Positions 43,248 to 52,259 of a stretch of 64,000 bases of DNA are shown piece after piece. Below the pieces are notes generated by a model. The model ran no database searches and was not told where the DNA came from. It was given only the letters and a program-made list of their open reading frames with translations. Position numbers and translations under genes: made by a program. The stretch is from DATKPA01 sp051955985 (GTDB lineage Bacteria > Planctomycetota > Phycisphaerae > WQYP01): assembly GCA_051955985.1 (NCBI GenBank), contig JBQCGD010000101.1, forward strand, positions 62,001 to 126,000, read 5' to 3'. Numbering within the stretch: position 1 is the stretch's first letter; each line of letters starts with the position of its first letter.

Positions 43248-44159
43248 TTACTTCAATGATCTGCGTCTGCGTACAAACAGTCCGATCCCCGCGATTCCGC
43301 CCGCACCAATGGAAGCAGGCTCCGGGACGGCAATAGTGGTGGTGAAGCCGTGCAGGTTCGTCCCGTCGCTGAATTCACCAACTACCGTGTTACCCGAAAT
43401 TCCAGCCACATACATGTAGGTTGAACCCGGAATATCCAGCGTCGAATAGAAGCCGCCCATCTCAACAAAGCCATGTGCGCGGGTTCCGTCGTTGTAATAA
43501 CCGACCACGACGTTGCCTGAAACTCCGGTTGCGAGGGTGAAAGGAGCCCCAGGAAAATCAATCGGCGTGAAGACCCCTCCCATCTCAAGAAATCCGTGTT
43601 GGTTGCTACTGGCACCGGTTTCATAGCCTCCGACGACGGCGTTGCCGTCGATCCCTTCAAGAAATGTTTGGCTCGCGCCCGGATAGTCGACGGTTGTGTA
43701 AGAGCCCCCGCTTTCCACGAACCCGTGGGAGACACTACCAACGTAGTAGTAGCCCGCGACGGTGTTGCTTGAGATTCCTCTGGGTGTCGTGCCATAGGAT
43801 CCGATCGCGAGTGGCTCGTCCAGCGTCGTAAATGTTCCACCCGACTCTGTGTACCCGTGATTTCCGGTTCCGTCGGTGTAAGTCCCCACGACTACATTGC
43901 CGGAGATTGCAAATGCGCAATTCCCTGAATCGGTCGTACCAAGCGGGTCATCCAGCGTGCTGAAACTGCTCCCGCTGCCAATGAAGCCGTGAAAAACTCC
44001 ATTGGCAATGACCTGTCCTACGAGGGTCGTGCCGTTTGTTCCGTAAACGCTCGTTGTGAGGCTGCCGGGGACGTCTACCTGCGTAAACGTGATGGCTGCG
44101 GGCGATGGGGTGGCAAACACAGCGATAAGAATGGCAGCGCAATATACCTGTGGCTTCAT
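43248..44159 (-). CDS. PEP-CTERM sorted extracellular repeat protein
   Basis: 303 residues with an N-terminal signal peptide (VYCAAILIAVFATPSPAA). The body is about seven to eight repeats of GNxVVGxYxDGTxxHGFxExGG-xFxTLDxPG. The C-terminus has the PEP-CTERM tripartite signal: VPEPASIG, a hydrophobic GGIAGIGLF, and RRRR. PEP-CTERM proteins are processed by exosortase and exported, often with exopolysaccharide. AGGAG precedes the ATG. Its presence inside a plasmid-like block suggests either cargo or a chromosomal island within. Confidence 0.88.
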   Translation of the reverse strand: MKPQVYCAAILIAVFATPSPAAITFTQVDVPGSLTTSVYGTNGTTLVGQVIANGVFHGFIGSGSSFSTLDDPLGTTDSGNCAFAISGNVVVGTYTDGTGNHGYTESGGTFTTLDEPLAIGSYGTTPRGISSNTVAGYYYVGSVSHGFVESGGSYTTVDYPGASQTFLEGIDGNAVVGGYETGASSNQHGFLEMGGVFTPIDFPGAPFTLATGVSGNVVVGYYNDGTRAHGFVEMGGFYSTLDIPGSTYMYVAGISGNTVVGEFSDGTNLHGFTTTIAVPEPASIGAGGIAGIGLFVRRRRSLK

Positions 44160-44236
44160 TTTCTCCGTCTCCTGTAATCAAATAAACAAGTGCCTAAGCG
44201 GAAAGGTCGTTCCGCGTAGCCCGAACACCGATGGGA

Positions 44237-44920
44237 TTACTTTTCTGAAACCGGAGGCTTTCCTTTGCCTTCCGCGGGCTTCTTATCACTCTTGCTCTCG
44301 GGCTTCGCAACTGGCTTAGGTGCCGCAATCGGTTTGGCCGGAGCGCCGCCGGCCTCCTCATGATGTCCAATGCCGTTGTACATCTTCTCACCCAACGAAC
44401 CTTTCTCCGCGATCTCGCCGAGCAGCCGGCGGGTACGAGAGTAATATTTCGCGAGCGCATCGCGGGACGCTGCGAACAGCACGATTAAAAGAACAACCAC
44501 TCCGAGATCTGTGCCTGATCCGAGGAATGGCAACGTTCGCATGTAGCGATGAACCGAATAGGCCCATGCCAGTGAAAGAAGCATGTTTGATGCAAATTCG
44601 AAATACCGATAATGGTGCTGCACCAGGTAATCGAATCCCTCGATGCGGTCGGCCAGTTTGGCGAAATCGGTACCCGGCGGGACTACACCGGTCGCATGAT
44701 GCAGAGGATCGATCAGCAAATGGCGAAAACAACTCACGACCAGCCCCACCGCAGTGGCACCCATAAGGGCGTAGATTGGAGGTCCAAGTCCGGAATCGCC
44801 CTGCGCCACCGGCATGAGCCACCCGTACACTGCCGGAATCAGTGGCGCCAGCCCCGCCAGGCCGATGAACCCTGGAATGACATAGGCAATCGCTAGTCCG
44901 AAGTGTTTGTGCGTGTCCAT
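44237..44920 (-). CDS. integral membrane protein, hypothetical
   Basis: 227 residues from ATG 44920 (MDTHKHFGLAIAYVIPGF); a TTG at 44968 gives a longer version. Four hydrophobic segments (about 8-34, 50-68, 112-128, 140-160) are followed by a cytosolic tail ending in a Lys/Pro/Ala-rich, disordered stretch (AAPKPVAKPESKSDKKPAEG). No family recognised. Confidence 0.65.
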   Translation of the reverse strand: MDTHKHFGLAIAYVIPGFIGLAGLAPLIPAVYGWLMPVAQGDSGLGPPIYALMGATAVGLVVSCFRHLLIDPLHHATGVVPPGTDFAKLADRIEGFDYLVQHHYRYFEFASNMLLSLAWAYSVHRYMRTLPFLGSGTDLGVVVLLIVLFAASRDALAKYYSRTRRLLGEIAEKGSLGEKMYNGIGHHEEAGGAPAKPIAAPKPVAKPESKSDKKPAEGKGKPPVSEK

Positions 44921-45120
44921 GGCGCGCGGCTTCGGGGTAGCTGTCCCCGCGAGAACGATCAGTTCCAAACGTTAATGTTGCGCGGCACCGTGTCAAAACT
45001 ATTCTCCTCAATTGACTGACGACAGAAACATACCACAAAAACCCATTATAGGTTAAACCTATTTTGGGATAATTCTGAAACCGGTTTAAAAGCGGCCAAC
45101 GTATCGACAGGGCGGCCGCA

Positions 45121-45381
45121 TTGAAAAAGTCTTGGTACATCAGCAGATACGATCGATTTCGTGACCTTCTCGTGGATGCTCGCAAGGGGGCGGGCATCAC
45201 ACAGGCGGAATTGGCTAAAAGGCTACGACTACCGCAGTCATTTGTGTCCAAATACGAGCGCGGGGAGCGCAGACTCGATGTTGTGGAATTTCTCGCAATT
45301 GCGGAGTGCCTTGGGGCTGATCCGCATGTGGCCATTGACCGGTTATTGGCGGATGTCTCAAAGCCAGCGCGACGGTCTTGA
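45121..45381 (+). CDS. XRE-family HTH regulator
   Basis: 86 residues, TTG start. Classical XRE fold: FRDLLVDARKGAGITQAELA and KRLRLPQSFVSKYERGERRL followed by DVVEFLAIAECLGAD. It is convergent with the EVE-DUF3883 gene (stops 36 bases apart), and may be a controller-like regulator of it, though controllers usually precede their target. Confidence 0.85.
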   Translation: MKKSWYISRYDRFRDLLVDARKGAGITQAELAKRLRLPQSFVSKYERGERRLDVVEFLAIAECLGADPHVAIDRLLADVSKPARRS

Positions 45382-45417
45382 TGCTCATTCCCTTAACACG
45401 CGATGCTTGGGAACCTG

Positions 45418-46935
45418 TTAGTTCGGTCCCCTCGGATTCTCGATCCATTCCGATCCCAGATTCGTTTGCAGGCGGTATTTGTAAGTAAGGGGCGTGAGGC
45501 ATTCTGCCCGGGGTTTCCATTCGCGAATGATTACTTGTTGCCCGCCCCGCGCGATCGGTCCATCGGAGCATTCGACCAACTCGATGTCGTATACCAAGAA
45601 TAGAACTGAATGCGCCGGATCAGCTGTCGCCAATTTCACTTCGTTGGCAGTAAGGATAACGCTCTCGCCCGACGTGGTTGTCCCCTTTACCTCAACCCTG
45701 AAGAAATCGCCCCTTTCGGCTGTGCACATTAAATCGTAGCAGTTCCCTACATGCACATCCTGTACTCGATATCCTCTTGATTCGAAGAAAGAGGATGCCA
45801 TTTTCATCGCATGGAGCTCAACCGCGCGGCGTTCAGGTTGTGTGAGTCCATAGCCCTGGCCATCGACGATAGGCGCCGAATCTTCCTCGCTTTCTTTGGA
45901 CAGATTTCCTCCAGACGTTGTTTCAGCATGAATCAGCCGGAGAACGCTGTTCCATTGGTCCTCGTCCAGATAAAAAATAGAGCCGCCAGCTGCTTTGGCC
46001 ACTGGCAATGACGCGAGCAAGCCAGTGGGATCATTTTCCAGCCAGTATGGCAGTCCGGGGGCATGCAGATGCCTAATCCACGCCCGCGGTTCGTAAACGT
46101 TCGGGTCTCCCTCGATCCAATACTTCCGCAGGTGCACCGGCTCGGGCTGGCTCACGGGTTCGGCGATGATCTCTCCGAGCCCTATGATTCCCCGGTGAGA
46201 TTCCCCGCCTTTGGCCTTCCAGAAGATCACGCCGTCTCCCGCGTGGGGTTTCCCTCGGGTAAAGGTCCACGTTGATTCCGGGAGATCTCGAAGCGTTGAG
46301 ATCATGTCATAAATGTTTGGGTCCACAAGGAGAGCCCAGTATTGACGCTTCTGAGGAATTGCAGCATCCTTTCTGAGGTCCAGCACGATCTCTGGATGGG
46401 TTGCAAGGTATCTGTCTACGGCTCGCTCCAGATCCTCCTGACGATTACTCCGGTTCGGGCTGTAACCTGTCATCGGGGTAAAGCCAAGTGATGCAAGATA
46501 GGAGCTAATATTCTCAAATTTCTGCTTTATAGCGGCTTCCGTTCTGGCTAACAGTTTTTCCTGAAGAACTCGGTGTACATCAGCCTTTACGAATGATTCG
46601 GCACGCAGGTTCCTGCGGAACATGTCGAAATATGCCGCGGCAGTCTCGGCGTTTTCTTCTTTGGACCAGTTCTTTGGCACTACAGAAAAACCCAAAATCT
46701 CCAGCACGCGATTTGCTTGGCCGGTATGTTCACCGCCACTAAAGTCCTGAGGAGCAAGAGCGGTTCCCGTCGCGATTTCATAGGCCAGACCGACCACCGC
46801 CTTTGGAGCAAAGCGGCGACCCCTCCAGACGACGTCGTAATCCCTCGAAGCCGCGAATTTAGAATGATGTCCTGCGGACAGCTCCGAAAGGGCTTTTACG
46901 ACATCTTCCTTCGATATGTTGGACCAAGCCGGCAT
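45418..46935 (-). CDS. EVE-DUF3883 protein, probable modification-dependent restriction enzyme
   Basis: 505 residues. N-terminal ~85 residues (ISKEDVVKALSELSAG, FAPKAVVGLAYEIATG) resemble the ScoMcrA-type N-terminal head domain. A central EVE (PUA-like) domain follows (YWALLVDPNIYDMI, TWTFTRGKPHAGDGVIFWKA, GIIGLGEIIAEP). The C-terminal DUF3883 carries a PD-(D/E)xK-like core: YDLMCTAERGDFFRVEVKGT. EVE domains read modified cytosines and DUF3883 is nuclease-like, so a type IV-like defence enzyme attacking modified DNA is likely. Cleavage is inferred, not shown. Confidence 0.8.
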   Translation of the reverse strand: MPAWSNISKEDVVKALSELSAGHHSKFAASRDYDVVWRGRRFAPKAVVGLAYEIATGTALAPQDFSGGEHTGQANRVLEILGFSVVPKNWSKEENAETAAAYFDMFRRNLRAESFVKADVHRVLQEKLLARTEAAIKQKFENISSYLASLGFTPMTGYSPNRSNRQEDLERAVDRYLATHPEIVLDLRKDAAIPQKRQYWALLVDPNIYDMISTLRDLPESTWTFTRGKPHAGDGVIFWKAKGGESHRGIIGLGEIIAEPVSQPEPVHLRKYWIEGDPNVYEPRAWIRHLHAPGLPYWLENDPTGLLASLPVAKAAGGSIFYLDEDQWNSVLRLIHAETTSGGNLSKESEEDSAPIVDGQGYGLTQPERRAVELHAMKMASSFFESRGYRVQDVHVGNCYDLMCTAERGDFFRVEVKGTTTSGESVILTANEVKLATADPAHSVLFLVYDIELVECSDGPIARGGQQVIIREWKPRAECLTPLTYKYRLQTNLGSEWIENPRGPN

Positions 46936-47174
46936 GGCGTTCCCTTATTGAAACGGGTGAGTCGATCCATGTTATAGCAGCCATGAGAACTTGTCCCGGA
47001 TGGCTGCGGCGTCGGGTGGCAACGATGTTTGTCCGAAGAAAGCGATTTGGGGAATCATGATTCAACGATTCAGCCGTGAAACGAAACAGGACAACAGGAG
47101 GAATTTAAGGGAATCGAGGAGATACAGGCAAAAAACACTTCATGCCGCATCTTTCGTCTTGCTACTGTTCTCGC

Positions 47175-47789
47175 ATGACAAATGCTCGCAATATCATTCC
47201 TTTTGACCGTTTTGTGGCCCACCATGAGGCTGCACATGCAGTAATGATGTGGACGCTCGGCAGCAAGGTACTCGAAATCTGTATGAGGGAGACGGGACAC
47301 TTCGAGGCGTACGTCTCCAGGGAAGTTTCTCCTTGGGACCGGGAGAGAAGCAAGTCACTATCACAGTTTCAACTGTTCGGCCTAAAGTGCATGTGCGAGT
47401 TTCTCGCGGGACCTGCTGCGGAAGCAATGCTCGGAATACCATTGGAGGACATCTTCAATGGTCCTGCATATCAGGACGTTATCGAAGCTGAACGTCACGC
47501 CGAAGACGTCTTTCCCGGGCATGATCCACACGAAGTCGTGACTCGATTGGGAACGATCGTGGTGGAGGACTTGATGCCAACTCTATGGCCAGGAATTGAG
47601 GAAGCAGCACGCCATCTGACTACGGGAGAGGTCTACGCAGGATCGAGACTCCATCGGATTAAATGTCTGGCCATAAAGCGGGTGGACCGCCGCAGACTCC
47701 CATCCACTGACCTGGAGTGGCTTAAAATACACAGGCGGATACATCAGGGCGATTGGCGCCGCGCATATGCCGCCGTTTTCGCGTGGTGA
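47175..47789 (+). CDS. M41-like zinc peptidase domain protein
   Basis: 204 residues from ATG 47175 (MTNARNIIPFDRF), preferred to the ATG 11 codons earlier because most similarity-like content starts there. The zinc motif HHEAAHAVMMWTLG (HExxH) is near the N-terminus, and FLAGPAAEAMLG plus DVIEAERHAE follow, matching the order seen in FtsH-type M41 peptidases, which are normally fused to an AAA ATPase. Here the peptidase domain stands alone. Substrate unknown. Confidence 0.7.
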   Translation: MTNARNIIPFDRFVAHHEAAHAVMMWTLGSKVLEICMRETGHFEAYVSREVSPWDRERSKSLSQFQLFGLKCMCEFLAGPAAEAMLGIPLEDIFNGPAYQDVIEAERHAEDVFPGHDPHEVVTRLGTIVVEDLMPTLWPGIEEAARHLTTGEVYAGSRLHRIKCLAIKRVDRRRLPSTDLEWLKIHRRIHQGDWRRAYAAVFAW

Positions 47790-47821
47790 GCTTTCAGCAA
47801 AGCGAAGGCGGCTGCCATGAT

Positions 47822-50698
47822 CTACTGCGCAAAATGAATTCCCGTTTCCAGTTCAGGCGTTTGATTTTGTCGGGCGTTTCGGTGAACCGTGCGGGTCTTT
47901 TCGATAAACTTGTGGCGTTCCTTACCATTCTTACCCAGATGCTCGGCAAGTCGTTCCGAAGTTCGTGTCGTACGCTCTTCGGCCTGTTTTTGTGCCCGCT
48001 GAATCTCCACGAAATGATCCGGAGGTCCCATCTTCTCCATCATCTCCAAGGCTGATGTCCGCTGGCTGGAAGCCTGTACCGCATCCATTAGAGCTTCGAT
48101 GCTGTCGGTGTACACCACGCACTTGAACTTGCCACGGCTGATGGAAACATAGAACTGTTCAAGACTCGAAGCGCCGAAGCTCTGCGAACTTTGTGCGATT
48201 AAAACCCGATCGGCTGTGAGGCCTTGAACCGAGTACGACGTGGCGGTGTAGCCATGGCCGAAATGTTTGAAGTCCCTTGGCAAAACCGCGCCGTTGTTCA
48301 ATTTGGGCTCGCCGCCATCGGTGAAGCCTTCCACCACATAAATGCTTCCGTTGTACATCTTTCGTTTGTCCGACCACCCATTCTTGGTAACGCGTATGCG
48401 TTCGCCAATGGCGATCGGAATCTCATCGGGTTCATAGACCTGAAAACGATTCGCGTAACGCTCGACATCCATGAAGGAGTCGAGTCCCGTGCTTTCGCTT
48501 TGTACAAGGACGGTACCGCCGTCCACCCCGCTCACCTCCTTAATGAGGTAACGCTCACCCGGTTTGCATCTCGGGGCTGATTTCACCATCTCGATGATCC
48601 AACCCGGGCGGTACGTGCGCCAGTCCTCCCGCTCGGCTTCCGTAAGATCAATTCGGCGGAGCGTTTGAAAAGACCGTTCCTTTTGAAGGTATCCGGCGCG
48701 GGCCAGCTTGGATCTGATTTCGAGGGTCACCCGCCGGCATTCCGAGTGTGTCGGCGCAATGGCAACCACGGATGCTCCGTCCCTGACGGCCTTGACGTAC
48801 TCCGCGGCAAGTTCCGGATAGCGGTCTTCGGCGTCAGCTTCACGTAATGCTCCCATCGTCTGGAGTTTTTCCATGCCCTCCATCACCCGGCCTGCCGCAA
48901 AGTCCTCGACCGCCGACCTGTACATTCCTTTCTGCCGCTGAATCGTCTCAACATTCGCGACGGGGAGATCAGCGAACTTCTGAAGCACCCGGAAGGCGTC
49001 ACCCCGGTCTACGGACCGGTGCTGCCGAATATCTCCGGACAGCACTACACGTGCGCCCAGTTCGTCAGCCTTCATGAACAGCCTGTACATCGTTCGAACG
49101 GAAACCTGGCCGGCCTCATCAACCCAGATTACACCGTTTTTCGTGGCTTCCTGCAGGGCAGTATTGGTCAGGAATTGTTCGACCGTGTCCGCATTGCTGA
49201 ACCCCTCTGCCCGAAGAACTTCGTGGGCGGTCCGTCCGGCTGGCGCCAGCACCATGACGGGGTGCCCAGCCGCGGTAATAGCATTAATCGTCTCAGTCAT
49301 TAGGGTGGTCTTTCCGGCCCCGGCCCGCCCCTGAATACCAGTCACGCGGTCCCGGGACTCCAGTATATGTTTTACTGCCAAAGCCTGCTCCGGAGTCAGG
49401 CGTGTATCTTGGATCTCATGACACTTGACCAACGGTGCTCGGATGCCCTGTCCCCGCCGAGTCCACCGGACAATGAACTCTTCCTCCGCAAGAACTTCAG
49501 GCGTGGTGATCATCGGGCGACCGTTTACCTCTTTGCGGATGACATCCGGCCGATCCATCGCGAGTCGTTCCCTGATTGTTTCAAGTTCCACGTCCCCCAT
49601 CCCGAACTGTATTGCGGCCTGGAGGAGTTCAAACTCCGAAATGGCCGATGCGCGTTCGAAACTGTGTCTGAGGGCAAACCGTATTGCCGCCTCCTCGGCC
49701 CCGTATCCAACTCGTTTAAGTTGCCCATTTGCAAAGTGTTCGCGCCCGTTCGAACGTTCGTTCAGCGTCGACTCTGGCAAGTGCAGACCCTGTTTCGGGC
49801 GGCAGGCAGTATCGACGGCCGCGAGTTCCTCTGGCGTGAGCCTGTTGCGCCAGTTCCCCAGGATGTCCGGCGGGGTAATGTCCTTATTCTTCTTCTCGCG
49901 TGTGGCAGCCCCGAGCTTGGCTTTCGCTTCCACATCGGTAATACCAAGTGTTTTGGCCAATTGTTCGATGAGCTTCGTTCGTCGGGAAAGTTTCTCCAGA
50001 ACAGATTGAGGGATGCCCTCGATCTCGAACGATCGGCCGCGTTTCACCGTTCGGTAGCCAAGTTCCTTCAGTTTCCTACACAGCCGATTATGGAAGTCAG
50101 TTTCGTAGAACGTGCCTTTTATCTTTATGTCCCCGAATTGACCCGCCTTCCAGCACTTTTCTACCGGATCGAACGTCGAGTTGAAGTTGTAAACATGCAT
50201 ATGGAGGTGAGGGTCGGGGATGCCGTCAACGGGGCGGGAAAGGAAGTGAATAAACTCTGCCCAGATGAGATTCTGGGTCAGGCGATCGCTGTTCGCGCCG
50301 TTCTGTCGAACGCGCGTTCGCATCTGTTTTTCCATCTCCGTCATGGTTTCGCAGACCGCTTCGCGGAACGCTGCCACGATCCGCTCGTCACCCGTAAAGG
50401 CATGAAGCACGCTGACCGACTTGCTGACATGGAAATTCAGGTCATAACCTACCCGCCGCTTGGCCTTGGTCCTCTGCGTGAGCCGCTCTCCCGTGACGGG
50501 ATTGATGTTGTCGCACAGGTCCGCATAGGCCTTGGCGTCCACTTTTCCGTGCAGCCCGAGCATCTCGGCGCCGCGGCCCCCCCAGTTGCCGATGACCTCC
50601 TGGTTTTGGCCTTCACTGTAGTAATCTTGTCGCGCGAATCCTGTCACGAAGTACCGCTTGGCAGCTTCGGCGGAAACGCTCACCACCATTCGAAGCAT
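47822..50698 (-). CDS. MobF relaxase with TraI/TrwC-like helicase
   Basis: 958 residues. The N-terminal relaxase has a catalytic Tyr pair (QDYYSEG, 26-27), the GRGAEMLGL region, GYDLNFHVSKSVSVLHAF, and the metal-binding triad PDPHLHMHVYNFN near 165. The C-terminal half is a SF1 helicase: Walker A GRAGAGKTT near 460, Walker B VIWVDEAG, motif LSGDIRQHRSV, and a C-terminal YSVQGLTADRVLI motif VI region. It nicks oriT, stays attached to the strand and unwinds it for transfer. The three DUF4313-like genes and the coupling protein lie upstream on the same strand. Confidence 0.96.
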   Translation of the reverse strand: MLRMVVSVSAEAAKRYFVTGFARQDYYSEGQNQEVIGNWGGRGAEMLGLHGKVDAKAYADLCDNINPVTGERLTQRTKAKRRVGYDLNFHVSKSVSVLHAFTGDERIVAAFREAVCETMTEMEKQMRTRVRQNGANSDRLTQNLIWAEFIHFLSRPVDGIPDPHLHMHVYNFNSTFDPVEKCWKAGQFGDIKIKGTFYETDFHNRLCRKLKELGYRTVKRGRSFEIEGIPQSVLEKLSRRTKLIEQLAKTLGITDVEAKAKLGAATREKKNKDITPPDILGNWRNRLTPEELAAVDTACRPKQGLHLPESTLNERSNGREHFANGQLKRVGYGAEEAAIRFALRHSFERASAISEFELLQAAIQFGMGDVELETIRERLAMDRPDVIRKEVNGRPMITTPEVLAEEEFIVRWTRRGQGIRAPLVKCHEIQDTRLTPEQALAVKHILESRDRVTGIQGRAGAGKTTLMTETINAITAAGHPVMVLAPAGRTAHEVLRAEGFSNADTVEQFLTNTALQEATKNGVIWVDEAGQVSVRTMYRLFMKADELGARVVLSGDIRQHRSVDRGDAFRVLQKFADLPVANVETIQRQKGMYRSAVEDFAAGRVMEGMEKLQTMGALREADAEDRYPELAAEYVKAVRDGASVVAIAPTHSECRRVTLEIRSKLARAGYLQKERSFQTLRRIDLTEAEREDWRTYRPGWIIEMVKSAPRCKPGERYLIKEVSGVDGGTVLVQSESTGLDSFMDVERYANRFQVYEPDEIPIAIGERIRVTKNGWSDKRKMYNGSIYVVEGFTDGGEPKLNNGAVLPRDFKHFGHGYTATSYSVQGLTADRVLIAQSSQSFGASSLEQFYVSISRGKFKCVVYTDSIEALMDAVQASSQRTSALEMMEKMGPPDHFVEIQRAQKQAEERTTRTSERLAEHLGKNGKERHKFIEKTRTVHRNARQNQTPELETGIHFAQ

Positions 50699-50886
50699 GA
50701 CTGATTCCGGAACAAAAGGGTCTTGGAAGGACGTTAAGACAGAATCAGAAGGACAAGTCGAGTCGAAATAATTGGATCAAAGAAAGCTGGAATGAGATCG
50801 ACCGCGAACGACAAAACGAACGCCCAAAACTGCTTCAGACGTCTCCCCTACAGCGGAGCTGTAGGATCGTGTTCACAGTCCCGAGC

Positions 50887-51306
50887 TCATGGCAAGATCG
50901 TGGGACCAGACCTTTCATCCTTTCGCTGTGTCAAAGTTCGATTGAGGGGGCGCCGCACAATCGTGCCCTCGATGAAGTTGTCTGGCACTTCGACGAGAAG
51001 TTTGCATTTGGGGAGCTCGACATATCCTGATGGAATCGTTTCGCCGGTGGGTCTAACGACCTTGGCTTCACAAAGGGCGCGAAGCATGCCGTGGTTTTCA
51101 CTGTAGTCTTTGATCAATACTTCATCCTTGCCCCATTCTCCGCTCCAGGCGTTCACCGTGGCCACAGCAATTGACTCGCCACTGTGCTTACCAATAAGTT
51201 CCAGCCCGACACGACCGTTATCGCGATAGCGTCGGAGTGCCAAAAGGCAGTCCTGGCCCTTGAAGCGAACGACAACGGGTTCGGGCACGCTTGATCTCTT
51301 TTCCAT
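50887..51306 (-). CDS. DUF4313-like protein, copy 3 of 3
   Basis: 139 residues from ATG 51306, chosen because GGAG stands six bases upstream; the ATG at 51333 has none. Core: PVVVRFKGQDCLLALRRYRD, NGRVGLELIG, ATVNAW, DEVLIKDYSENHGMLRAL, AKVVRPTG, and CKLLVEVPDNFIEGT. It is clearly homologous to the two following genes. It resembles DUF4313, a family of unknown function on mobile elements. Confidence 0.75.
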   Translation of the reverse strand: MEKRSSVPEPVVVRFKGQDCLLALRRYRDNGRVGLELIGKHSGESIAVATVNAWSGEWGKDEVLIKDYSENHGMLRALCEAKVVRPTGETIPSGYVELPKCKLLVEVPDNFIEGTIVRRPLNRTLTQRKDERSGPTILP

Positions 51307-51395
51307 GATTAACTCCGAAAACGAGTATGGCATTACTTGTGAAACCGACTGGTAGGCCGGGACTGGACATTACGCTGACTGATCACGTTCCCGGA

Positions 51396-51797
51396 TCACG
51401 GCGTGAAATACGGTCCGCGATTGCGTTCGTACTCCTTGCTTGGTGGCCGACAAAGAATCATGCCTTCTTCGAAATCCTCGGGAATATCGATTGCCAGCTT
51501 GCGTCGCGTTCCCCAAAGCATGCCCTCTCCAACGACATGGCCCTCAATCACCTTGGCTTCAAACAGAAGTCGCGCCAGCTCTTCATGGTCGTCATGGTCC
51601 TTGATGAAGACCTCACCGGGTTTCAGGTCAAATTCAGGGAGGTTCATTGTGGCAAAGGTGACACAATCCAGCGTTCGGTGATCAACCAATTGCAGCGCAA
51701 GACGATCGTTCACGAGATAATGATGCAAGCGTATGAGGCATCTATGTCCTCGAAAGTGGACAACGAGGGGTTTAGGCTTTCTCGAAAAATTCCACAT
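51396..51797 (-). CDS. DUF4313-like protein, copy 2 of 3
   Basis: 133 residues; GGGAG precedes the ATG. Shares the paralogous core: LVVHFRGHRCLIRLHHYLVN, DRLALQLVD, ATMNLPEFDL, GEVFIKDHDDHEELARLLFE, AKVIEGH, and KLAIDIPEDFEEGMIL. The most divergent of the three and the closest in pattern to published DUF4313 members (TMNLPE..GEVFIKD). Confidence 0.75.
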   Translation of the reverse strand: MWNFSRKPKPLVVHFRGHRCLIRLHHYLVNDRLALQLVDHRTLDCVTFATMNLPEFDLKPGEVFIKDHDDHEELARLLFEAKVIEGHVVGEGMLWGTRRKLAIDIPEDFEEGMILCRPPSKEYERNRGPYFTP

Positions 51798-51845
51798 TTC
51801 AAACTCCCGATGGAATTCTGAACACTAGACTGACGATTGCACGAA

Positions 51846-52259
51846 TCAGCCTCGCATTTGCGGGTAATACAAGAGAGTTTCTTCCCTTTTGCGTGGCGGA
51901 AGATGGACCAGAACTGTTCCATCCCAAAAATCATGAGGCACACTGAACAACAGCCTGCATTTAATTAGAGGAGGTTCACGTGGGTTAGGTATCCAGCCGC
52001 AAGGTTCGACCACTTTTGCGTCACAAAGGGCTTTCAGCATGCCCTTGTTTTCATGGTGGTTCTTGATAAACACTTCGTCATGGCAGGCTTTCTCGACACT
52101 ACAATTCTCGGTTGCAACACAAAGGTGGGTTTCCGTGCACCTATCAATGAGTTCTAGGCCGAGCCGTCCATTCGACACATACCGTCTGAGAACGACCAAG
52201 CAGGTGGCTAAATTGAAACGAACAATGACTGGTTTCGGGTATCCAGGCTTCATTCTCAT
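51846..52259 (-). CDS. DUF4313-like protein, copy 1 of 3
   Basis: 137 residues from ATG 52259, whose A is the last base of the coupling protein's TAA (TAATG), with GGAG six bases upstream; the longer frame to 52298 would overlap that gene. Same core: PVIVRFNLATCLVVLRRYVS, NGRLGLELIDR, DEVFIKNHHENKGMLKAL, AKVVEPCG, and CRLLFSVPHDFWDGTV. Translationally coupled to the coupling ATPase. Confidence 0.78.
   Translation of the reverse strand: MRMKPGYPKPVIVRFNLATCLVVLRRYVSNGRLGLELIDRCTETHLCVATENCSVEKACHDEVFIKNHHENKGMLKALCDAKVVEPCGWIPNPREPPLIKCRLLFSVPHDFWDGTVLVHLPPRKREETLLYYPQMRG

Noticed and set aside
49367..50704. 445-codon plus-strand open frame opposite the relaxase
   Set aside because: No recognisable domain, while the minus strand encodes a textbook MobF relaxase.
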